A stretch of DNA of 64,000 nt from Rugalucina vietnamica (Eukaryota > Mollusca > Bivalvia > Lucinida > Lucinidae): assembly GCA_964017185.1 (NCBI GenBank), contig OZ024882.1, forward strand, positions 36,194,488 through 36,258,487, written 5' to 3'. A model generated the notes under the pieces. That model was given only the letters and a program-made list of their open reading frames with translations. It had not been told where the DNA came from and made no database searches. Within the stretch, counting starts at the first letter, position 1; every line of letters begins with the position of its first letter. Shown here one piece after another: positions 47,199 to 59,100 of this stretch. A program made the position numbers and the translations under genes.

Positions 47199-50100
47199 GG
47201 GAACCGCACCAAAAACAATATGTCCCCCACCTTCGGTTGGGGGGACATAATTTTCTGCCAAATAACTTACCTCCACCCCCGCCACCTTTCTGACTGGCTT
47301 TCTGTTGAGCATGGAGTTGAGCCTGTACAGCCCTGTCTTGAGCCTCTTTGGCAGCCTCCTGGTGAATCTGTTCTATAGTCTTAGGATTGTTATCACTACG
47401 TCGTGGGATCCATTTACCCTGAAAAAGTTGTAATTTTCAAAATTAACAATCTCTTTTTTTTTTTCAAATTTAAATTACCGGTACTATGCTTTTGCATTTT
47501 CATGAAAATTACTATTTTTTACGATTGAATATATTTGCATTGATGTTGCTAAACAGTGTTAACAGTCTACAATAAAGTAGGGATGTCAACCGGAGTCCGA
47601 ACGTTCGGACTTCGGATCCCGTACCGAAGTTCGGATCCAAATTTTAGCATCTGGACATTCGCTAAAATATCAATGTGTCCAATATTAAGGTAAATTCCCA
47701 TTAATATATCACTTAGCAGAATAGGAAACAATAATTGTTAAATCTGTAGTGTCAAAGATCACTAAGGTGTAACAGATTCACGGGACAATACAGGTCAAGG
47801 GGAAGCAGCAATAAACAATGAAAGGATTAAAGATGATAATTGGCCTCTTTTGTTACCTTTTGAAAACGATATGATTCACACTTATCAAGGTTTAAAAATA
47901 ATTATACAGACCGTCGCCCAGCGAAACAAACATGTGTTTTAGGATTAAATAAAACAAGTATGCTTACTATGATCTTGATTTGACAAATCAAATAGGTGGA
48001 TTCTTAAGCTGACCCGTTTATGCAAAGAAGAAACAAATTCAGAATACCATAAAATTTTCTACATGTATAATGTGACTAAATTGAATTTATTTGCTGTCGC
48101 GCCAGCTCGACAAAATGGGAACTCGGTAAATTTTCGTGGATTTTTGATAATGACATAATTCAATTTTGCATTATAGAGTTACATGTAGTTTTGAGTAATG
48201 CTGTTTTAGGGTGATGTTTGATACTTTTGTGAATGTAAATGAATTTTCCTAAATTGCATGGCTTGTTTCGTTTCTGCATCACATCAACGGAAACAACGCC
48301 AAGCTTAGTAACTCTCTGTCAAGGGAACACCCGATTAACATTTATGTAAATGTACAAGTAACATTATAACCTGATCCGAAAAAAATGCGAACATTCGAAT
48401 GATCCGGATGTTTGTTTCCGAACGTCCGAACCTTAAATCTGACGCCGAATGACATCCCTACAATAAAGTCATCCAGTAACCAACATAAACAGTTAATCTA
48501 CCAACAGATATACAATTACATAGTTTTGGTAGTTGAATAGTCATGCCAATTTGAAACTTCATAAGATAGCTCATACACAAATACACGCCTTCACAGGTTA
48601 TAAAGGCATGCAAACTGTTTGCTTGAGCATACACATTTTGGCCAAGGTGACAGTTTTGATCTATTATTCAATACAAGTGCTATCATTTTGACACAAGTTT
48701 GACTCACAAAAGAACAATGAAATTAGCTTACCTTCCGTAAATCTATCACATCTTGGAGCATAAATCGGACCCGAGAGGATGTCTTCTTTTCGTTGACTAT
48801 TTTAGTCATCTGTGTAAAATACTGATCCATTCTAGGCTGAAATATAGATACTGAGAGTTACAAATTTATGTAACCATTTCTTTCTAGGCAACACTAATCT
48901 TTATGTTTTTTTATCAGTTTAACATCCCTTTCATGATTATTTCAGCTGATATTAGACGGCCAGTCTGCAGGTACGGCGAAAATGGGAGAACCCTGTTAAA
49001 AACCACTTGACACACCCGCAAGCAGAACTTGCCCCTTGTGATATTTTCATGTTTAAATAGGCCTTAAGCTCCTTTTTAAGGAACTCCAAACCTTACATTA
49101 TTTCCAAGAGTTTTTTTTAAGCAATCACATATGAGCCCTTGCATGAGAAAACCAACGATTTGCATATGCAAAAAAAAAAGACGCAGATCAGCTGTGCAGT
49201 AACTGCACAGCTGATCAGCGCCTTTGTTTTTGCCACACGGATAGTACTATTCCCCATCTACTTATATCCAAAGTTTCAAGCTTCTAGCTTTATGCTGTCA
49301 CAGTATAGCCTGGTTTGTGTCAGACCGGGTCAGAACCCAAAATGTTGGTTACCTCATGCAAAGGCTCATATCAGTTGGTAACTCCTCGCAATTTTTTTTG
49401 CTAAATCCCTTTTCCGTGATGGAATCTATCAATGCATGACATTTCGTCGAAAATGTATTTTGTCAAAAATTTTGTGACTTCAAAAATATTCACCGCAAAA
49501 TTTTGAGATTTATTCCGTAGAAGACTAGCCTATAGGTCCACACTTTGAGCCACCAACCACTAGGGTTAGAGCAAAGGTCTGGGCATGGGGACATTTTCGA
49601 CAAATGTAATTTTCGATGACCTGTCGCGGATTCGGAATCAATCTCAATTTCCTATCCAAAATTTCATGCCTCCAACAATCTTCAGTACTTGTCTAGAACA
49701 GGTTGTGCCACACCTGATCCTTCAGGCAAGTTTTCCATCCATGTTGATTTAATGGGAACAATTTTACCATGATCAATACTTACTTTAGCTTTATCAGTTT
49801 CTAATTCCTTTCCTATAGTAGTGAGCAACCGACATAAACACTCTAAATTTTCAGGATCTTTAGTCCGTAACAATTTGAACACACAATCATGCATAATGTT
49901 CTCTGTTAACATTTTTAATTTGAATAATTCACCAATAAACCTGAAAAGGAAGAGAGAAATCCATGTATGTAACCGTTATAATCCATGTTTTCAACAACGG
50001 AGACACAGATCAGACAGTCTTCAATGTTTGTGACCTTTATAATTCATGGCAAACAGTGGAGACACATATAGGTCATCGGAGTTTGGAATTCAGTAGCCAT

Positions 50101-53100
50101 TTACATAGAATATGATTCAATACACTTTACATTCATAGTAAAGTGATGAATTTTAATATGTAATTTTAGCACACAATCATTTATTCAGGGTATAAAACAG
50201 AACAAACAGAGCACACAATGTTTTGTTTACATTTTCTGTTGGATATCTTAGTGTTGTTCTATCATCATCTATTGGCACAGCTGATCAGCACTTTGTTTTT
50301 GCTTCACAGATTGCATGTTATTCTTGTTAAATCCAAAATTTCAACCTTCAAGCTTTCTGAGACTACATAGGCTGATTTGTGTAGGACCTGGTCGGAAACC
50401 TTTTTTTCCCCATGAAGCTCATACAGCGTAAGTTCATTGACTGATAATTTAAAATGGAAAGAATTTTTAAATATTTTAAACAAACAACATTTCTGTGGTT
50501 ACCTAATATTTCCCAGAGATCTCCGTTTTGCTTTAGATTCTTCATAATCTAACTCAGCTTTCAGTTCTTTCTTCTGCTCTTCCTGTAAAAACACAAACAT
50601 CAGTTAATACAGTGCTTTTTTTTTGCTTTTTTTTAAAGTTCAGTGTCATGACACTTTGTTGTTTTAACGTATATCTAACTTGCTTTTTATATATTCTTGT
50701 AAACTCTGTTTTACAGAATTACTTTCCTGATATAAAGATAAAAACATCCATAAATGGGGCAAAATCTGAGTATCCTAACAAAAAACCCATGACACCTATT
50801 ACATGCTTGTATTTTACTCACATTTTCAGCTTTTTCAATTTCCTGCCGTTTTTCAAGGAACAACATTTCTGAGGATTTGTCTTTCTCGAACTCTCTCTGA
50901 CACCGGGTCAGTAACACGGCCCTGAAGTTCACCATATCCCCGGGCTTGGTTTCTGATGGCACTTTAAACATGGACAAGCATCGACACATGTTGGCGTAAG
51001 CAACACTGAAGTTGGGCTCACTAATGGCCTGTGAGAAAAAAAAAACACAGATTTGAGCCGCATCGTGAGAAAACCGGATTTTTGCCTATGCGAAAACAAA
51101 GGCGCAGATCAGCTTCGCAGTAACTGCGAAGCTGATCAGCGCCTTTGTTTTCGCTACCCGGACAGTACAATCCCTCTTCTTCTTAAATCCGAAACTACAA
51201 GATTCTAGCTTTCTTCTGTGACTGTACAGGTCGGTTTGTGTCAGACCTGGTCGGAAACCCCGAAGACCGGTTTTCTGGCGATGCGGCTCATTTACTATAG
51301 TACGTCAACTACACCAAGACTGGGATCATACAGACTAGAAATTGTTTCCATTTTTCAACTTTTATCAACTATTTTATTCATTTTTGTTTGTTCTGTTTAA
51401 TTTTCTTTGTTGGGAATGGAGATAGCGTTCCTAAAGGATTAAAACTTATCTTTCTTTTTTTCTTCAAAATATTGTCTAACTGCTACTACTGCATACAACA
51501 TGATTTCTTAATGTATTTAATAAACCACTGACTCATGGGAGTGCTTCTTATTATACAACCTATGCTGTCGTCTCATTTGTATACCATGACATGCAAAACT
51601 CTGCTGTTGTCCATATATGGTCGACAGTTGTAAATATGAGACATGATTTTGCTGTCGTCCGATAATATGTTTCTTACTTGTAACAACTGTCTGCCGCACA
51701 TGAAACAAGGCCTAGCATACAGAAAACCAAATGTGCAGATCTGATACCTGGTAAATTAAAGAACTTTCCAGTATCTTCTGAAAATCTACAGCCAAATTTG
51801 TGTCTAACCTAATCAAACCCCAAATACTGACCTCACAATGTATTTTTTTTACCTTTTCAAAGACTAGATCAATGACTCCTTTGAGTTTATTCTCTGTGTT
51901 AATCTGCAGAGACTGCATCTGGGACACTAGAGTCTGGAATTTCTGTGGTGTCAACTTGTTTAATATACTCCTCGTCTTCTTATACAGGTCCTGGAGAAAT
52001 CAGGTTTAAACGTTTTACCATTGAAAGTGACAATTGAAAGGAATTTTCTGTAAATATCATGATTATGCCACATGGTACAACAATAATTTCTTCTCGTAAA
52101 GCCTGTTCATGTATTTCTGTTGTTGTTGTTGTTTTTGTTTTTTTTTTGTCCTTTGTTCATTTCTATTTATTTGCGATCAAGTGCAAAAATGTCCTTGTAA
52201 AGATGACAAGTTACCATCTTTTCTTAGGTCAATGTCAGTTTACCATCAATTTCAAGGTCACACTCACCTCTGTTTGTGGGTCAAGGTCAGAGTCCTTTTT
52301 CTTGTCGTCTTTATGACTGGGTTTCCAGGCATCCTCAGCTTTATGTAATGGTTCAACATCCTTGGATATAGAAATGTTAATCTGTCGCTGTGGAGGACCG
52401 CGGTCCTTGTTCTTTGAAGCACTTGGTTGTCGTGGTAACGAACGAGACTGAAATATGGAGGGATAAATTATCAGTAAAGATTCCATAAATAACTGTATTT
52501 TAACAAGTGAAAAGTTTTGTATTTTTTCCTTCATATTTTAAAAACATATATCTGGCTGGAGAATTGTTCAATGTAACTAAAACATTTTCAGCAATACAAA
52601 CTGACAATTGTTTGGTGAAATTGTCTGCTGAATCATTATGTTTTAGGAGACATTTCATGAATTTTCTGTAGGATAAAAGAAAAGGAGCTATGATATTTTG
52701 AATGATTTAGATCTTTATCAATATTACATTACAAAGTTTCAATAATGTCATCTACCCCTTTAGGTCCTCCTGGTGTGTTTGTCCACATATATTTGGGCGT
52801 GAAGTCGAAGGAGCCGTCCTGCTGCCGACCACCGCCACCATCTGATTCTCGGCTGTACCCTCGCGAAACTCCATGATGAGGCTGAAAATACACACACTTT
52901 GTGAACATCTTTAAATTTATGAATCACTTGAACAACTATTTGTGTTTAAAAAAATGAACAATCCAGTAATTTGAGTAAACAGTTTTACTATAATTTTGGG
53001 GATGGTTAAATAATGGCTATTGATTCTCTGTAAAATCATATACACAAATTCTTTCTAAGTTAATCACTACAATGAACATGTGGAACCATGTTGTTTGATT

Positions 53101-56100
53101 TTATACAAAAAAAAATCATATTTTTCATGATAGTACATCAAGTGTCTGGACAGTCGACTTCCAAAATATTTGAAAAATATCCAGCCGTGTCAACATATCC
53201 ATTCAATGTATGCACTGTACGCACACTAGCTGGCTATAAAACCAGGTAGCCGGCTTAATGTAGTGCAGTTTTGTTCTGATTTTTTTCTTAGCAGCTTGCT
53301 GCAGCTTATTAAATTTGAAAAATATTCATCAAACCATTCCCATTGATCAACAATTTCTTCCACATCTCCCGGTATATGTTAGTTTGTGTTTTAAGAGACC
53401 ATAATGGGATGAAATGGGTGATGTCTATCAACAAACAACCAAATTATATCTGGGCTTGTCCCAAGCCAGGTAGATCGATGTTTGGGGTGCCTTATTTCAA
53501 ATGCAGTATTTGCAGTTAAATTCTACACATCCATTTAATGTATGCACTGTATGCACACTAACTGGTTAGAAAACCAGCAAGCCGGCTTAATTTAGTGCAG
53601 CAATTATATTTATTAACATCCTGGTCAAAGATTTTCCAGTCATGATGTGACAAGAGCCACCGCTTCCCCCCGGCATTAACCAGTCCTATGTTGAGGTAAA
53701 TAACTGTCTCAAATCTGGTGCAAGTACGATTAAAACCTAGAACCTATTGATTCAGATGCTGACACTCCACCACCAGGCAACTGCCCTCCGCTTTGACAGC
53801 TTTTATTGTGCTTGCATCTCTTCACAAGTACTGTTTAAGAGGAGCAGTTATACATACTAACAGTCAGTTAATATTCCAACAGAACGTAAATTCACGTAAC
53901 AACTGTCGGTAGACACACAATTCTGACATAACTATCTGGACTGCTAACTTTTAAACAGCATTTTCTACCAACTGGTAAAATGTTGACAGCTCCATTTACT
54001 GTATGCACTGTACGTGCACTAACTGGCTATATATAGTCAACCAGCTAGCCGGCTTAAAAATGTGCAACCCTTCTTTTCACAATAAAGTCCCCTAAACTGA
54101 ACAAAGAAAATAGTGCACAACATTAGTTTCAATCGTTCTGTTATTTTAAGTTCATAGCTACTCTTGCTGGTTCCTATGGGTGTTTGGGTAGAAGTCTAAC
54201 ATCCCAGTCAATGATACTTCAATCATAACACCTACCTTATCTAGTATGATATCTGGTATTTCTGGCAGACCCGGGGGCTTGACCACAGCCTCTGGGGCCA
54301 TCTGGAACTGTAGCAGGAATTCTCTGTCGTAGTGCTTCTTACCCTCGGGGTTGATAGGGCTCCATTGTTCTGTGGGAGAGAAAGAACAAGAATTAGGGCA
54401 TGAACATTGTGACTGAAGAGGTGCACACTCAATCACAGTGTATCATACTGTTCATTAACAGGAAACATTCAGTTTTATTAATGAAAATGGAACCATTTTC
54501 TCAAAAACTTATTTTTTCTCGGAAATAAAAACATTTTTCTCAGAAATAAATAATTTAGTTGATTTGGACTTTTACATATGATTCCACTCAACAGCTATTG
54601 CTGCTCAGGTCATAAAGTCTCATCCAAAGGACTTGAGAAGACTAAAATTTATCAAACCCACAAGGTGTGTGTGTGGCTTAACCACTGTGCCAAGTAGGCT
54701 TCTAAAAATAATCATTTCCCCCACCTTCGGAATATTTATATCTCAACATGAGGCTGGGAACTTCGTCTTCAATCGTGTCCTTGACAGCCATCTCGTCCTC
54801 GCCGTCCGTACTGACTTCTCGGAGTTCTTCCGGGTCCTCGATTTTGATTTCAACTTTCTGAACCATCTCATCGGACGGGGTATGCTCCTCCGTGGTGTCT
54901 TCCTGAGACGGGGGCGGGGCGGCCCGGTCCGGTGACAGCCGGTTCACTGGGTCTACATTCTCTTTTTCCTCCTCAATAGTAGGACTTTCAGTGGTAGGGG
55001 CTGGTTGCTCTGGTTCAGGCTGCAAGTAGAGAAAGGGGATCGAATTAATTGCTTCACATCCAGACAACAACACTGGTCATGTAGGGATGATCAGTCACTC
55101 ATCTTGGAAAATCTCCAAGAAGCAGACTTCCAGTACTTTTGCACATACCTAGAAAATGATTCTATCTTGCCCTGGCTCAACTATATATATTTTATGACCA
55201 AATTTTCATTAGGAAAGTATGCTAGCAGAAAGACATTACCAGTACTTTTGCACATTTTTTTACCATTACCTAGAAAATGCTCTTTTTTAATCAGCGTTAG
55301 CGGATGAGTAGCCCTGGTCCCACTTAATATTTCTGTGACTAAAAATGTGGCAGATATCCAAGTATTGAGGCACACCTGGGACTGAACCCACGTCATACAT
55401 GCTCCAGATGTACCCACTGTACCCCGTTGACATAATTTCGCTTTGAGTGATCTTTCATCACGACCTCACTCGCCGCAACACTCGCTGCGTTGTGGCTCTT
55501 GTGGCTCGCGAGGATGTAATTAAAGGTCAATGAAAGAGTGGTTTTATTCACAAAACACTGCACTTGAAACAAAAATCAGTTGAATATCTATAACCTATCT
55601 ACCCAGAGCTAAGAACTTATTTGTTGTCTTTCAGGAGGGGTATATACTAGCTGCACCAAGACACTTGTCTACAGCTGATACAACAATTGAGCCGCCTCGT
55701 GGGAAAACCAACAATGTGGTTTCCGATCAGGTCTGACACAAACCGGCCTGTACAAGCACAGAGAAGAGCTAGAAGCTTGAAATTTCGGATTTAAAAAGAA
55801 GAGGAAGTGTACAATCCGTGTAGCGAAAACAAAGACGCAGATCAGCTTCGCGGTTACCGCGAAAACCGCGAAGCTGATCTGCGTCTTTGTTTTCGCATAT
55901 GCATATTGTTGGTTTTCCCACGAGGCGGCTCAATTCACACAAACATTCTCTCTTACTTCACTGGAAAATACCAATTTACTTAGTCAGCTAGACAAAAATA
56001 CTGCAAATTGATGCATATCTTGTCAAGTTATCAGACAAACAGGCTCATGTCAATTGAGTGAAAAGTTAAAACACAGAACAAGTAGAAATTGCACATAGCA

Positions 56101-59100
56101 CCAGTCTCTAACTGCCCTTAAGGGTCACCAGCATTCAATTGCTGACATTCTAAGGGCAGAACAACATCTTATGGGCTGTCTTCACTCATTATGAAAACAT
56201 GCCCATGCAATATACAGAGATTTTAAAGTTATGAAAATAAAAAAAATTTCAGTAGAAAATGTTTGTTATTTTTCTTTGCTCAAAACATAGATTGTGGCTA
56301 CATGTTAGAACCGCCTCACCGAGGCGGTTCAAACGAGTTCCCATAATCTATGTTTTGAAGCAAAAATAAGAAAAATAGGTATACTCCTGCATGCCCCATT
56401 TTTGCTATATAAAAGTGGGATATAAAAGGGTATACATACAGTTCACAGACTTGTTTTCCTGATGTACAATACAGGAACACATGCAGCATTTGGACCAGTG
56501 TAGTTAGAACTTCATTATTAGTTGTTTTTACTTTCATTCTTTCAATTCTTCATGAAATTCCTACTGTCAAAGTTGTCAGTAAACCAGTACTAAGTGAAAA
56601 TTCCTGCACCAGTAACAGCAGTTTTAGGGAGAAGTGCAAGTCATTTTTCAGGACATGTTCAAATTGATAAAAATGTTTCAATACCTGAACAGATGGAAAC
56701 ACTCCTAACATTTTAGATTCACACTATGAAGAAAAAAATCCATTTTGTTTTACACATATTTGATTTAAATACATTTTATTTGATGATGTCTGTTGGCTAT
56801 ATACAATACTGGCACAAACAAATCAACCTGCTGCCATCATCAGTGCCTTTGCCAAACTGTGCTTTCCAAATAGTAAGATTACTTATTCTTACATTTCACT
56901 TCCAACTTTTCTCCGAGACCAATGGCCTCCAAGATGAGCAGACTGCTCAATACTTAACCTGGTCATACCAAACAGTCATTGCTCTGAACAAAGCATGTTT
57001 AGATAAAATGTCACATCTATTAATAAAATTTGGCCGAGGATCAAATTTTTCAATTTTGCCAAAACTTTAATATATATATCATTACCTAATTTTATTTTTG
57101 AAAATAACATCAAACTTTGTACTTGCCAACAACTTTTCATTTATGATGGGACCGAGCCAGAGCATGAAGGGCACAGACGAGCCAGAGCATGAAGGGCACA
57201 GAGTACTAAGAGTTTTTTTACTCAACAAAACAACCCACCACCAGTCGGTTAAAACTGCTCTTTGCCCCCCACCACACCTCTTCTTCTTAAGGATCCTATT
57301 TCTATAACCCAGTTGTTTCCCCTTCAATGTGGGGTGGGAGACAGGGAGGGGCAATCTAAATATAATAGCCCTGCTGATGACACCTCTAGCCCTACTATGT
57401 GTGTTTTGATTATATCATTATCTAAATGTATGATAATCATATTTCTTACATTCTCTCCACACTGAGGTGGTAAGATCTTTATCTTTTATGTAACCCTGAC
57501 CTTAATACCTGACACATGTTACAAATGTTTAAGGTCAGCTCCAGGCTAGGATTGTTCATTTAAGGACAATATTTAACATATGCTTACCATACAAACAACA
57601 TAGTACATCCTTTGATCACAAGTAAAACTTATCCCTGTATGGTGCCCTTAAGGTGTGTATTAAATATGTCAAACCTACATAATAAATATTTAAACAAGAT
57701 TTTTTTATTCAGGTTTAAGGTTAAGGACAGAAACATTCTAGAAGAAAACCTGATCAAAACCATTACACAACATGAAAATTTAATGTCAATTTAACACATT
57801 TCATAGGGTAACATGTCATCATACTGTACATTACAACAACAATCTTTTTCTCTCAAGATTTTGATGGAGATAACCATGATCAAACACAACACATTCTATG
57901 GTGGGGCACAGCCCTGCTGTACTGGCCACCACATTACACTCTAACTGTATCAAGCTTTGACTGTCCCAATGTTTACAGTAAAATCATTTTGCCTTGGACA
58001 TCTAGTCCCTGCATGAGGTAAATCAGTACAGTCTGGAATTATCAGTTTATGTCTGGTTCTCAGTCAGGTCAGTGACTTCATGTTATCAGTGGAGGTCTAC
58101 AGTCTTTACTCTTTAGACATAACTACATGATTCACCTCCCCCTCCCCCACCCCATACACGTACAACACTTCCAGTGGTGGTCTACAGTTTTTAGACACAA
58201 CAACTCCCCCTCTGATCTGTACACTTATAATACAGCATATTGTCATCTATGATTACCCATCCCTTTAACACTCTTGTGATAACATTTATTTTAGACAAGT
58301 ATGCAGTGAAGAAAGCTGATCAAAGCTAGAAGTTGGTGCAACAGTCAGATCAGTATTTGGGATTTGACATCAAAATCAACTGCAGAATTTTGAGTTACGT
58401 AAGCTACATGAGCTTCTTACATCATCATTGCTCATTTAATGTTTTCCTGAAAAAGTTGGCAGTTTTCTGTAGTTGATTCCTGCATTTTTCAGCATTTCAT
58501 GGTTATAAGTGTAAACCCATATTATAATATATAATCGCTCGACTGCAAAACTTGATTGAAATCTGACATTCCAGATACCCATGAACAATAATCCAGACCT
58601 ATTTACATGCTATTGTGCAATGCCGCTTCAGATGGGAAGCCCTTGTAGCAGACATTGTTTCAATGCAATCCTTGTTAAGGGGCAAAACATTACATTTTCA
58701 CTGTCAGAGAAAAATGTGAGAGATGAAATTAAATGGCCATAAAAATATTTTACACATCCATGAACAAGATCATACTTGACTGAAGCCTGTACTTGTGACA
58801 TTTTAAAGGTCAAATGAACGAAAATGTGTACCTATAATTATAAATCCTTGTTGTTAATCCAAAAATCTTGAGAAAATGGAAAGGATATCCTCAAATCGGT
58901 CACTAACACTTCACTATTTTCACAGTTTTACACAGATCCTGTTGTATAAGAATGTTCTTAATCCCTGTATGTATGAAATAAATGCTGTAAGAAGTACAGT
59001 GGGTAAACACATCTATTACAATTATGTATAGAAGTACTTGAGATAATAATCTGCATACCAAATCATCACAGACCGTATATACTCTAGTCAAAAGACTGGG

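Noticed and set aside
54633-54935. 100-codon plus-strand frame
   Set aside because: It is antisense to the acidic eIF4G exon at 54725-55019.
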